In this document: positions 33,030 to 45,150 of the stretch, piece after piece
Layout: the number at the start of each line of letters is the position of its first letter
Position numbering within the stretch: the first letter of the stretch is position 1
Assembly (NCBI RefSeq): GCF_963676685.1
Contig: NC_092349.1
Coordinates: 35,322,293 to 35,386,292, forward strand
Reading direction: 5' to 3'
DNA length: 64,000 bases
Origin: Mytilus edulis
Lineage: Eukaryota; Mollusca; Bivalvia; Mytilida; Mytilidae
Made by a program: the position numbers and the translations under genes
The notes under the pieces: model-generated
Databases searched by the model: none
What the model was told of the DNA's origin: nothing
Seen by the model: only the letters and a program-made list of their open reading frames with translations

Positions 33030-34794
33030 TGTGGATAGATCTGATTGTAATAAGTTATAGGTTCATTTGAATTATATTCACGGGAGGGGGATAAGCATAA
33101 AAGTAGTACCCGAATGATAACTTGCGATCCGACTTTCGCGTCAAAAGAGATATCAGTCGCGATTCGAATGTTAAATTTAACTAAGAGCATGGTTACTCGA
33201 CGGATTGTTCTGACTCGAGTAATCCCCGTCCGCGAATAAGACAAGGAAGAGAATACGAAGAAATTCCTCAAAATAGGCGTGAATTAAGGGTTGCATGCTT
33301 ACAACCTGCCCAGTCGCGAGGAGGCGTGACCCGAGGTATACGGTTGGAATGTACAACCGATTATATAATCCTCCAACAACTGTTATCCCTAATATCATTA
33401 CTGTATCGTACGTATTACTACACGGGCCTCAAGGGATTTCAAATCGAAAATAAATGCAAAACAAGTTTTTTTGTGTCTTTCAAAACACAGATAATATACA
33501 GAATTAATTGCAGCCAGTCAGGATAAAGACAATAGTTATCAAAGGTACCAGGATTATAATTTACGGTACGCCAGACGAGCGTTTCGTCTACACAAAACTC
33601 ATCAGTGACGCTCAAAATAATAACAGTAACTGTTAATCGTGTTTTTAAATATCAGCTGTATTTGTACTCGGCTCGAAACAGCTCGCATACACCTTGCTGC
33701 CTCTGATATCTGCGACATCATTTTCTTTTATTTTCCGAATATAAAGAATTTCAAACATGTACCAAGCTATCAGGTGCTCTCGCTTGCTTAAAGCGCACGT
33801 TAAATAAACTGAGAAATTCTTTTTAGAAAATTTTTTATGACTTCAAAGAAGAAAATTCTAGATTTTTTTTTTATAGTACGGATAAAGTAGTTTTGATGAT
33901 GAACATAATTAACATTTGTAAAAATCCAGTTTTATCGGGCTTTCTGATTGGTCCCCGTTGGGTGACGTTAAACTCTGGTTCATCTTCTTCTGACCGGCCA
34001 AACCCGAATCCACGGCGTTGACGCCTGCCATTTTTCAAATCAAGCACTCTGGCACTATGACGTAATGCTTATTATTACGTAACGTAAACATTCCGTTGGC
34101 CTTTGGGCCTCAGCGTGGCACTCAACGGTAGTGTTTTTGAATAGGCCGGATAGGCCCTATGGCAGAGAAAAGGTTAAAGACAATAAACAGTTATAATTGT
34201 CTATGTATATATAGGTGCATGCCATACTTATTTAGTTGCTTTCTTCGTGATAACAAACAATAATAGAAACAAATTGCATGCACACATTATTATGGCATAG
34301 AATGAAATATATATGAAAGTAAATGTTTACCTTTTGCTTTAGATGTAAACAGTTTTACTTTGCTTGTATATGTATCAGATGATGTGGCATGCTTCTTTGA
34401 TAAAACAACGGGAGATAATCCAATTTATTTTACTATGGTACGCAAAATGGTAAGTTGCGGAAATGAAAGTGGAAGAAAGTTAATTATTAAAGATTAGAAA
34501 ATAAAACGTAGAATAACCTCCCATTACCTAAACATTGAAATTGAAAGATATTGTCTTAGATATAAATGAAAAGAAAATGTAACTTAGAACTGTAAAAATT
34601 ATGTTGTTCAAAGATAAAATTCATTTTTCAAGTTTAATGCCCATACATGCTAATTAAACAACTACATGTACATACACCATATATTATATTTAAGACCTTT
34701 ACCGTCAGGCGTCAAACGGTCGTTTTCAGCTACCGCCAAAAACGGTTAGCGTCAAATCGGTTGAAATTTTACCGTGATTCGTCAAAATATCCTT
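33030..34794. other. Intergenic with repeat C copy and promoter-like patch
   Basis: A minus copy of repeat C (TCATCAGTGACGCT..., CGAGCGTTTCGTCTA) is at 33545-33625. GC-richer sequence at 33930-34150 holds an inverted CCAAT box (ATTGG, 33947-33951), a CRE-like TGACGTAA (34058-34065) and a TTACGTAACGTAA block (34075-34087). No gene or transcript start can be assigned. Confidence 0.4.
33947..34087. promoter_or_regulatory. CRE/CCAAT-containing patch
   Basis: ATTGG at 33947, TGACGTAA at 34058 and TTACGTAACGTAA at 34075 cluster in a locally GC-rich stretch. The motifs are short and could be chance or part of a repeat. Confidence 0.2.
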
Positions 34795-35616
34795 ACTCTA
34801 GAAACGGCTAAAACTATTTTTCATAAATCTGAATCATAGGTCATGTATACATACAAAGGTCTGGATATGGATGAATAAATAGAGAATAATAGACCTACAA
34901 AAAGTTAGAGAATAATGGGGTGTTAAGATATATACTAGAATAAAGAATAACAATACTAGAATAAAGAATAACAAAAATATATACTAGAATAAAGAATAAC
35001 AATGTGCTAAAATACAAAGAAAAGAGACCATTGGCGGGCTAACACATAAAGGAAAGAAAATAATTGGTCCCGAAAATTAAACAAATAAAGAAAAAATACA
35101 CAAAAGTTAAATAATAAAGGAATGGAGTGAGAGCAGACCCGTCATACACCAAATTCAATGTATCATTTATAACTCCATGTGCATAAAATTCAGTAATATA
35201 AAAAAAAGTTATAACTTTCACAACGTATTTAATAACTTTTGTGTGCCTCTCTGTCACAACATAACAAAACAAAATATAATTCTTGTATGCAATTTGGAAT
35301 AACAAAACATATATATAGTACATCAATTATAAGTAATAAAATTAACCTAAAGTTTGAAGGGTGATTGACTCCATTAATTAAGTTGTTCAAACTTTTTTTA
35401 TCACATAAATCCTGTTTCAGATGTTGTCTTCATTGCTTATTATCTTAAAAAAAATCAGACATACCCGTGTGTACTCAACGTTTTGTTTTCTTTGATGACA
35501 TCCTGAATAATATAAATCACTTTAGTCATTTCATGTAATTATTCAGTGAAACAGCTGAACGAAACGTATCTTCACATTTGCTACATATAACTGGATTTTC
35601 ACCTGTATGTATTCTC

Positions 35617-35940
35617 CACGGGGGGGGGGGGGGGGGGGGGGGGGGTTTCAACATGGAGTTTTGGGTACAGATGTGCTGCTGGGAGATAAAAAAAACCCAT
35701 TCATATTTTGTAGTCTTGTAAAATCCTGACCCATAAACATATTGTATGGCAAAATCATTACCCATTCAAATATTCCTCAGTTGTCCAGCATTTATACAAA
35801 AATGCAAATTATTGACCCATTGACATAATCCTGGTGAAATCGCGATCGCAACCCATTAATATATATATGATGTGTCAAAAAAGATCCCATTCCAGCGGTA
35901 CATCTGTAAATCTTCATATAGGAAGAGACCCCACCCCGTG
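35617..35940. mobile_element. hAT-like MITE in the zinc-finger pseudogene
   Basis: Ends CACGGGG / CCCCGTG, with a perfect 8-bp duplication GTATTCTC (35609-35616, 35941-35948). Joining the flanks restores finger-linker sequence collinear with copy 1. A G run (35620-35645) follows the left end. Both subterminal regions reach a shared ACAGATG motif. 324 bp, no coding. Confidence 0.88.
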
Positions 35941-36614
35941 GTATTCTCCTGTGATTCTGTAATGATCTATATGTATTAGAGCAAAATATTTTGTCACATA
36001 CATCATGTACATCACATGTTACTTTGTTTTTACAATTTTGCGTTTTCAAATGTTTTTGTAATCCGTCATGTCGAAAGAATGATTTATTGCAAACACTGCA
36101 ATTATACGTTTTTGCTTGTTTGCCAACATGTAGACTTTTCATGTGTGCTCGAATGTTGGTGTTTGTATTAAATACCGTGTGACACACAATAAATTTAAGT
36201 ACACGTGTTTCACCAGTATGTGTTCTCATGTGTGTATCTAAATCACCAAATAATTTACCACATACAATGTACGTTACAATCATGTACTTATAGTCACCAG
36301 TATATATTTTCGTGTCCCCATACAGTTTCACATTAATGGTAAAACATTTCCCATAAGCGTCTCATATGTATGATTACTCGTCTCTGTGTGTTTGCATGTG
36401 ATTCTGAACATTTTGTTTACTGGCAAAAAACTTTTCTTGCATACATTACACTCAAACATTTGTTTTTCATTTGTATGTGTTTTTGAGTGTCTTTTTAAGG
36501 TCCCACTGTCAGAGAATTTTTTTCCACATAAATTGCATTCATATGGCTTTTCACAAGTATGTATTCTCATATGCGTCTTCAAATTGTGCTTTTGTGCAAC
36601 TTTTATTCCACATA

Positions 36615-37043
36615 TCGTCGCTGGGCTTCTAAAATGTCGTATATGACTTTTTTGGCTAAAAATACTTTTTGACACCAATGGTCTGAGCGGGAGGAAATCT
36701 TTGGTATTACAAAATAGCATACAATAATACATATTACAAAATTTCCAATGTCAGTTGTTTGTAAAGTTTGCTTCCAAAATGTTGTATGAAAACTTGAAAA
36801 TCGTTGTAGAATGGCTTTGGGAAAAAATAATTGTACATTTCTTTATTTCTGTGAAAATAATTTAAGTTCTTGGATTATCCAGAAATGTCAAAGTTTTTAT
36901 TTACTGCTATTTACAAAAAATGTTCAAGTTTACATACGACATTTGGGAAGCATGCATTTTGCCAAAATTTTCAAAGCCTATTTTTGAGAAATTTTTTTCT
37001 TGAAAAAATTGTACTTTACAACCTTTTAGAAGCCCAGCGACGA
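36615..37043. mobile_element. TA-target MITE in the zinc-finger pseudogene
   Basis: A perfect 20-bp terminal inverted repeat begins TCGTCGCTGGGCTTC. The flanks are TA (36613-36614, 37044-37045); ATAT is equally possible, because the end bases are palindromic. Removing it restores CCACATATGTTGCATG, collinear with CCACACATGCTGCATG in copy 1. TA duplication suggests the Tc1/mariner group. 429 bp, no coding. Confidence 0.88.
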
Positions 37044-38604
37044 TATGTTGCATGTGTAAGGCTTTTCATTAGAATGGGTTCTCATATGAACCTTAAAGTT
37101 TCCATTGCGGCTGAATTTTTTTCCAGATAAGTTACACGCATAAGGTTTTTCACCTGTATGTGTCGCCACGTGTAAACTAAGGTGTTCTTTTCGCCTGAAT
37201 GATTTTTCACATATATCACATTTGAACGTTTTTTTGTCAGAATGAGTGTCCCGGTGTAACTTTAGGTCCCAAGCTGTGGTATATCTGTTCCGACAAATCT
37301 CACAATAAAAGTGTTTTTCACCAGTATGTGTTTTCCTATGTCTATTTAATACACTTGTTCTATTAAAACCGTTACCACAAATTTCACATTCATATGACGT
37401 ATCACCTGTATGAATTTTTCTGTGTATTATCAAGTCTTCACTCCATACAAATACTTTCTCACATATATCACATTTGTGACGAGGATCTGTATGCTTCAAC
37501 ATATGTTTGAACAAATTGTTTTGCCGAAAAAAATCTTGACTACAAATTTCACATTTATAAGGTTTTTCGTCTGTGTGTATTCTTTCGTGTTTCTGTAAAT
37601 CACCAAGGCAACGAAATGTTTTACAACAAACATTGCAATTAAAGGACCTTTCTTCAGAATGAATTATCATGTGACCTAACAAAACACTTTTATAAGGAAA
37701 CCCTTTACCACATGTATTGCATTTATGAGCCTTTTCACCTGTGTGCATTTTAATGTGATTCTTTAAGTAACAAGTCTGCGAAAATGTTTTTCCACAAGTT
37801 TCACATTCATAAGGTCTAACCTTAGTGTGTTTTTGATCGATTGTCTTCAAAAGATCCCTTTTTAACAATAGCTCATTAGTTGTATTGGTTTGAATAGGTT
37901 TGTCTTTCAAATCGATTTTTAAAGCCTTGACATTTTCATTTACATCGATATAACATGGTTTACCATTATCCATATCGGATTTGTAATTCTCTTCATTCCG
38001 CTCTTCGTTCGTTTCAATATCAACACTGTAATTTGTTCCATCCATAGCTAATTTGATTGTTTCCACCTCCGGTACAGTTATTTCAAACTTCTTACAAGCT
38101 AAAATGAATGGGAAGTGATGTAATTTAAAGTAGACCTAAATTGGAGTGCGACACAAGCAAATACAAGAATAGCTAGCATAGTGTGGTAAGCGTACAGTCA
38201 ATGATATCAATAAGTAAGGGAATTTATCGCTATTTTACGAAATTTTCCTTCGATCTTATTGTCTGATAATTTTCTTTCTCAGCTCAGTCGAGTGACATGA
38301 ACATTATCGCTAGAAACTAAGGGAGCACGTGCCCTTGTTAATGAAATTAACATGAAATAAAAAAACGTCTTCGAAGTAATATAGCGATAAACATATTATC
38401 ATTGGTAATCTCAACTCGATTGCATTTTTCACTTTCGCTGTACCAGCTCAAACGAGAAAAATTAATCTCGATGAGATGACCAATCTATAATTACAACACA
38501 TGAAAAGCAAGATATCAATGGTCGCAAGATCGTTTCGAGTCTAGAAAAAATAACATCCTGAACATTTTAACACGTTTATTGACAAGACTGCTAACTAGAT
38601 ATAA

Positions 38605-38786
38605 AAAGATGTGGTATGAGTGCCAATTGCAATGAGACAACTATCCATCCATGGCACAATTTATGAAAGTAAACCATTATAAGTCAAAGTACGGTCTTTA
38701 ATACGCAGCCTTTGCTAATACCTAACAGTAAGCTATACAGCGTCTCTAAAATTGAAATGGGAAAACCACAGTCTAATCTATATAAA
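38605..38786 (+). repeat. Dispersed repeat A, 5' part
   Basis: GATGTGGTATGAGTGCCAAT..., GTAAACCATTATAAGTCAAA, GTCTAATCTATATAAA. It is interrupted by the pearl-like element at 38787 and resumes at 40823 (AAAAACGAGAAACAAG...). The uninterrupted copy at 55620-56050 shows the empty site. Confidence 0.85.
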
Positions 38787-40822
38787 CTAGAGGCTCTCAA
38801 GAGCCTGTATCGCTCACCTGATTCTACTTGGGTTTTTGAAATCATATAAAAAAATATAAAATTTGGCTAAAAATGACAACACAACCTCATTTATAAGGAA
38901 AGGAACATGTTTAATTTCATTCAAAAGTCCCCCACTGGCGGCCATCTTGGATGACGGATCGGCTACAAAGTAACAACACTTGGTCAGCACCTCATAAGGA
39001 ACATTCATGCCATGTTTGGTTTTATTCCATTCAGTGGTTCTCTAAAAGAAGTCATTTGTATGCATTTCCCATAGGGTCCTATGTTAACCTAAGTCCCCTG
39101 CTGGCGGCCATCTTGGATGATGGATCGGCTACAAAGTAACAACACTTGGTCAGCACCTCATAAGGAACATTCATGCAATGTTTGGTTTTATTACATTCAG
39201 TGGTTCTCTAAAAGAAGTCATTTGTATGCATTTCCCATAGGGTCCTATGTTAAACTAACTAAGTCCCCCGCTGGCGGCAATCTTGGATAATGGATCGGCT
39301 ACAAAGTAACAACACTTGGTCAGCACCACATTAGGAACATTCATGCCATGTTTGATTTCATTCCATTCAGTGGTTCTCTAAAAGAAGTCATTTGTATGCA
39401 TTTCCCATAGGGTCCTATGCTAAACTAAGTCCCACGCTGGCGGCCATCTTGGATGATGGATCAGCTACAAAGTAACAACACTTGGTCAGCACCACATAAG
39501 GAACATTCATGCCATGTTTGGTTTCATTCCATTCAGTGGTTCACTAGAAGAAGTGATTTGTATGCATTTCCAATAGGGTCCTATGTTAAACTAAGTCCCC
39601 CGCTGGCGGCCTTCTTGGATAATGGATCAGCTACAAAGTCACAACACTTGGTCAGCACTCCATAAGGAACATTCATGCTATGTTTGGTTTCATTCCATTT
39701 AGTGGTTCTCTAGAAGAAGTCATTTGTATGCATTTCCCATAGGGTCCTATGTTAAACTAAGTCCCCCGCTGGCGGCCATCTTGGATGATGGATCGGCTAC
39801 AAAGTAACAACACTTGGTCAGCATCCCATAAGGAACATTCATGCTATGTTTGGTTTTATTCCATTCAGTGGTTCTCTAAAAGAAGTGATTTGTATGCATT
39901 TCCAATAGGGTCCTATGTTAAACTAAGTCCCCGGCTAGCGGCCATCTTGGATGATGGATCAGCAACAAAGTAACAACACTTGGTCAGCACCTCATAAGGA
40001 ACATTCATGCCATGTTTGGTTTCATTCCATTCAGTAGTTCTCTAAAAGAAGTCATTTGTATGCATTTCCCATAGGGTCCTATCTTAAACTAAGTCCCCCA
40101 CTGGCGGCCATCTTGGATGATGGATCGGCTACAAAGTAACAACACTTGGTCAGCACCCCATAAGGATAATTCATGCTATGTTTGGTTTTATTCCATTCAG
40201 TGGTTCTCTAAAAGAAGTCATGTGTATGCATTTCCCATAGGGTCCTATGTTAAACTAAGTCCCCGGCTGGCGGCCATCTTGGATGATGGATCGGCAATAA
40301 AGTAACAACACTTGGTCAGCACCTCATAAGGAACATTCATGCCATGTTTGGTTTCATTCCATTCAATGGTTCTCTAAAAGAAGTCATTTGTATGCATTTC
40401 CCATAGCGTCCTATGTTAAAGTAAGTCCCCCGCTGGCGGCCATCTTGGATGATGGATCGGCAACAAAGTAACAACACTTGGTCAGCATCTCATAAGGAAC
40501 ATTCATGCCATGTTTGGTTTCATTCCATTCAATGGTTCTCTAAAAGAAGTCATTTGTATGCATTTCCCATAGCGTCCTATGTTAAACTAAGTCCCCCGCT
40601 GGCGGCCATCGTGGATGATGGATCGGCTACAAAGTAACAACACTTGGTCAGCACCTCATAAGGAACATTCATGCCATGTTTGGTTCCATTCCATTCAGTG
40701 GTTCTCTAGAAGAAGTTCAAAATGTAAATTGTTAACGACGACGACGACGGACGACGACGACGACGGACGACGGACGCCAAGTGGTGAGAAAAGCTCACTT
40801 GGCCCTTCGGGCCAGGTGAGCT
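38787..40822 (-). mobile_element. Pearl/Helentron-like element with 166-bp core repeats
   Basis: The plus-strand left end is CTAG followed by palindrome AGGCTCTCAAGAGCCT (38791-38806). On the minus strand this reads hairpin-CTAG-T, the classical Helitron 3' end. About 11 core units of 166 bp follow (about 38895-40715), then an ACG/ACGG microsatellite (40736-40776) and a 31-base hairpin with 14-bp arms (40792-40822). Comparison with the empty site near 55815 places the insertion in an A run. Bivalve pearl elements have this plan. No replicase is encoded. Confidence 0.82.
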
Positions 40823-40898
40823 AAAAACGAGAAACAAGAAACACTTATGAACATCATCAATAAACGACAACTTCTGAACATCAGATTCCTGTCACATG
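40823..40898 (+). repeat. Dispersed repeat A, 3' part
   Basis: Continues repeat A after the inserted pearl-like element: AACGAGAAACAAGAAACACT, then ACGACAACTTCTGAACATCA and GATTCCTG. Confidence 0.8.
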
Positions 40899-42130
40899 TT
40901 AGCTTAATGTGCAAAGGTAAAACTTTCGTGCATATTTTGGTCCAGATTACCAAAGTGAAGCTAAGCGTCTCAGTTGCGCGGATACACCGGACTGAATTGT
41001 GTTCATGAATCAATTTGTTTCTGTTTCAATTATCTAAATCATATGTACCAAATTTGAGTTCTTACACTTCTTTATTTTTTCTAATCGTTAAGAGCGCCTA
41101 CATCTTGTTAATATATGATCTATCTACATTACATGCGACTGTACAGTAAGCATATTAAATTGGTTAATGTACATGTATATCTATATTATGATGAAATCTT
41201 TCTGTATAGTTATATCCTGATGAAATCATATTAGTTTTGAAAGCTGTGATTGCAATCGACAATCCTCGGTAGAATCCGCTACTCTCCTTCTATCCTTAGA
41301 TGAGGGTACGGAATCGGCCGAGTTGAGACGAATGCTGTGATTGATGCCACGTACTTTTTTCTTCATACTACATACATTTGTAACCAAACAAACAAGATAG
41401 TAATTATCGGATTAAGTATTAACTAATCTTTCTCCGCTTGATATAATAATGTTTAAATATTAAAAAAAAGCGAGGCTTGTCGAGCTTTATAGTATTATCA
41501 ATTGCTCTCACAATGTACAAATGAGGGTGCAGAAATATAGTAATGCACCGATATTCGAGGTGGTTGACTCGGTTTCCCTAATATGTTTTAGAAAACTAAT
41601 GTTATCCTTCTTTTTCAATGATCTCAAAAACATTCTTTCAGTTTGATTTCAATAAAATTGGTCGCCTTTTTGTTGACGATACAATAGAAAACAAGTATTA
41701 GCCTTTCAAAAAGGGCTATTCGTCTCTTAGCTGATGAAAATGGAAAGTGCTCTCGCTTTGTAGATTAATTCATTTACTAGAATAGCCACGTGCATCAATC
41801 AACACATTTTACCACACACGTGAGGTCACACGTTATGAAGTATCATATATCGTTTAACGTTGTTGTTTACGAAACTCCAGAAGATTCGGCTATTTATAGA
41901 TAAAAGTTATCTGTGTACCAATATCATGAATATGTATGATTAATGACCTGGCAAAATATAATTGCTAAAATAGAGAGGACAAATCCAATACTCTACGGGA
42001 TTGAAGGACATTTACTAGGTTTGGATTGTCCTAACTAATCAATAAACTTTGATTATTCACGTCTCGTAATATCTTTCAATCAGGTAGTAAGAAGCATTCA
42101 CGCACTGACTGTCCATCGTTCAATTCTTAA

Positions 42131-42152
42131 TATCGTCTCCTAGGAGACGATA
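42131..42152. repeat. 22-bp perfect palindrome
   Basis: Centred on CCTAGG with arms TATCGTCTC. Its right half recurs immediately downstream (CTAGGAGACGATAA, 42154-42167), so three half-sites lie in 37 bp. Confidence 0.85.
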
Positions 42153-42724
42153 ACTAGGAGACGATAATAAATCTCTGATTTGCAGTTCCTGAGATAAACG
42201 AGTTACAAAATTTTATTCATATCGATTTCGTGTAACATTAAATAAGTATTTGCCAGTGGTCAAAAGGAAGTGAATGAGAAATGAATCTAAAAACCCTACA
42301 CAGTTAAGCACCCTCACGTAAATTTAAAATATGTTACCAAATTGAAGTTCCTGAGTAAATTTTGGCAAAAGTTTAAGGAAGGACAGGATAAGGGACAAAC
42401 GGATGGAAATTGATAATTGTTGCAACAAAAGAATTAAACACCTAACATTATTGTTTCTTTAAATATTTTCATTAAAATCAAACACAGAGATAAATCTATG
42501 CGTAAACACTACAATCTCAAATTTCCAGGAGAAGAGTATTTCGTAAGAGTAAATTATCGGACTAAAAGAAATTCCTGGATACGTGTATAACACACGTGTC
42601 CTTTTTAGGAAATTTTTCTTGTATTTTATAAATTAACTGTTTACAAAACTTTGAAATTTTGAAAGACTAACTAAGTCTTTTCTACCTCAGATATTGATCA
42701 CTTTAAGCAGCTGTAGTTAGCAAA

Positions 42725-42870
42725 CTTTTTAGGAATTCATGGTCCTCAATGCTCTTCAACTGGTACTTAATTTGGCCTTTCTAAAAAAAAAAATTCGAGC
42801 GTCACTGATGAGTCTTTTATAGACGAAACGCGCGTCTGGTACACATACAAAATTGCAATTTTGATTTCTA
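42725..42870 (+). repeat. Dispersed repeat C (plus)
   Basis: GGTCCTCAATGCTCTTCAAC..., CGTCACTGATGAGTC, GACGAAACGCGCGTCTGG. Other copies: 33545-33625 (-), 54765-54905 (+), 59480-59575 (-). I recognise this as a common mussel repeat. Confidence 0.75.
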
Positions 42871-43259
42871 TTATGAGTTTATTGTAAATTCTATAGAAAA
42901 CAATTCCTTCAAAAATATGACATTACATTAGACATGGTTACTTAGTGTATTTACTATCTTTTTTATTTGTATGTTTTATCTTCATTTAAAGTTTCGTTAA
43001 ATTCATCATGTACATGTATATACATGCAATATCGATTTTGCGGAATATGAAAAAAGGTAAGATTTTTGGAGTAAAGATGATGCTCTGAGTTGTGGTCCTT
43101 CGTAACTTTTTTTTAAAATGTTTTGTCTATTTTTCTCAATTGTTTATACTTTTTGTCTATTGTTCTCTGTTCTTTATATTGAAATTTGCACCCCGGTATT
43201 CCTTCTCGTTCAAAGTGTGTTGATTTACGTTTTTTGACTGAGTTAAGCCTTCCATTTGA

Positions 43260-43560
43260 TATTTTATCGTGTGTTTCTATGTTAACTTGTGATGTTATGC
43301 TCTTGTTTCAGAAATAGGGAGAAGGTTTGGTACCATTAGAACGTTTAATCCCGATGCAAATATTTGCACCTGTTCTAAGTCAGGAATCTGATGTAGAGTA
43401 GTTCACTAGTTGTCGTTTGTTAATGTAATTTATACGTGTTTCTCGTTTCTCGTTTTTTATATAGATTAGACCGTTGGTTTTCCCGTTTGAACGGTAACAT
43501 GAAAGAATATGTTTCTGGTATACGTCGGACTTCAGTATTTCTCTCCATTTGGTGTCTATA
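43260..43560 (-). repeat. Dispersed repeat A, 3' half (minus)
   Basis: Reverse complement of the segment at about 55790-56045: GGTTTGGTACCATTA..., TTGCACCTGTTCTAAGTCAG, TATATAGATTAGACCG. Confidence 0.75.
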
Positions 43561-44879
43561 TACCAACCATTTCATTTAATAAAAGTTATGATCATCATAT
43601 TTAATAAGTCTTAACATAGTATACAGTATATTGAATATTTTACTGTTGATAACAGCAGAGAACATTGTGCAATTCTAGTATACTGTAGATAGTAACAGAA
43701 AGGAATTTATTTTAGGTTTTTTCATTTATACCTAGGCAAATTTCTTATCTTGCAAATACAGTTTCAAAAGATAAATGACATTGTTTGCTATTATCATCCA
43801 ATTGTGACCAATCTGAAACGATGTATTTTTCTTAACTATGAAATAAAGCAATTGTTTTGAAAAAAAAATCCTTCTTGTTACCAAGTCTGTCCTGTCACTC
43901 AAGATTCTTTCATGTTACCGACATATCGGACTATATTTTAGTATATTTCTTAACCTTTTGTATTGCAAATGCTAAAAAAATAATTGGCATTTGTTAAACT
44001 ATTGTAAGATATACTAGCTAGTATAGTAAACCACAAATAGTATCTTAAACTTATTCCTTATTTCCATTAGAAACTTTTCAAAATTGATTCACTTTGGTAA
44101 CAGGAAAGAACTGGCATTTTTAAAATTGCCATTGTTACCCAATTTAACAATTGTTTGAATTACAGACAACAGTTCCTAGATCCTCAATGTGTGTTATTCA
44201 ATTTGTGCTATTAAAATACTGGTTCTAAAGAATATTTTTTTGTTTTTTCCTGTTGCCAAACATTAGACTTTTTCAGATATTGTCTCATATATATAATTTT
44301 TTTTTTTAACTGTCAAAACAAAGACAGAAACGGTCACAGTTGATGAGGAGTCATAGCATCAAAGGAGGAATAACTATCGATCCATCTATTTTATTTAGCC
44401 AAACAGCTCTTTTGCCCCAATGCATTGGCTCAGATAAACAATTCATCAGAAAAAATATATTTGTACAAGCCATTTATTTATACGATGTTAATGCGGGCAA
44501 GTTAATCAGATTGAGACCAGTGAAACCCAGTTGAACAAGTCCCACAGGGGTCTATGATGTAAACGCAAAAGCAGCATTAGGTTATTATATAATATAGCCC
44601 TGGAATTGATTTATCTTAGTTGCTCCAGATCTTAAAACTCCATTCCTTAAATAAAAAAGAAACACAACAAAAAGATGTCCAAATTAACCTGCTATGCAGC
44701 TCTCATGAAATGTGTTTCTTAATTCGCCGACACGTTTCTACTTTTCCAGTAAAAATGTCCAGGCCTGAAAAGCTAAAGTTATCAGAAATTATTTGAACTT
44801 TTTGTAATGAGCAATACAATGTGCATAATGCTGTTAATGATGTAAGGACGTTGACTTTTTCCAAAACATAGAAACAAGA

Positions 44880-45150
44880 TGTATTGAAATTTTTGTTTAG
44901 CGTTTATTCTATTGCTGAAAGCATGAAATATGATAAAATCGCAAAGGATGATGAGAGTTTTGAGATTTTGTTAAGGGAAAATAAATGTCTGCTCTGTTTC
45001 CCGGCCGTTATTGAAATTCTTGACAATACCGTCCGGTCTGGGCTAATTTTAATTTTTGAAATGAACAATCTCGAGCATGCGCAGTTACGCATTGTTGTTC
45101 CTCTTTGCCGCTTCGAAGATGGTAGTGTGTCACAGAAAGCCACGGTACAG
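44880..45150 (+). other. Possible first exon or promoter-proximal region
   Basis: An NRF1-like GCATGCGCAG (45075-45084) is followed by GC-richer sequence and a strong donor ACAG|GTGAGT at 45151. A 5' exon is possible, either non-coding or with the short start at 45119. The ORF across it lacks a recognised domain and no downstream exon could be found, so this is only a candidate. Confidence 0.25.

Larger units (their letters stand above)
35526..38098 (-). pseudogene. C2H2 zinc-finger paralogue, disrupted
   Basis: Starts like copy 1 (V-E-T-I-K-L-A-M-D-G; first ATG at 38045). Fingers 1-8 are intact at 37140-37830. Finger 9 has lost its second Cys (C-N-L-S-G). In finger 10 the frame runs into a MITE at 37043 and stops (S-S-L-G-F-stop, 37026). 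Fingers 10-12 (36380-36614), 13-17 (35941-36331) and 18 (35526-35616) follow beyond it, with a frameshift near 36331-36420, lost ligands, and a second MITE between fingers 17 and 18. A truncated protein of about 8 fingers could still be made from 37026-38098, so the remnant might retain some function. Confidence 0.88.
34795..41080 (-). repeat. Segmental duplication, copy 2 (zinc-finger locus)
   Basis: Same-strand partner of 26284-29600, expanded by later insertions: MITEs at 35617-35940 and 36615-37043, and a pearl-like element at 38787-40822. The collinear flanks on both sides show that a whole locus, not just a transcript, was duplicated. Confidence 0.8.
41080..44880. other. Intergenic, repeats only
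   Basis: Includes a diverged hairpin-family copy (41461-41590), a 22-bp palindrome (42131-42152), repeat C (42725-42870, plus) and a minus repeat A copy (43260-43560). A 64-codon ORF at 44340-44534 has no recognised domain. No gene called. Confidence 0.5.

Noticed and set aside
38951..40824. Recurring 62-69 codon plus-strand ORFs that look like a protein family
   Set aside because: They are the same stretch of a 166-bp DNA repeat; the unit is not a multiple of three and each ORF ends inside it.
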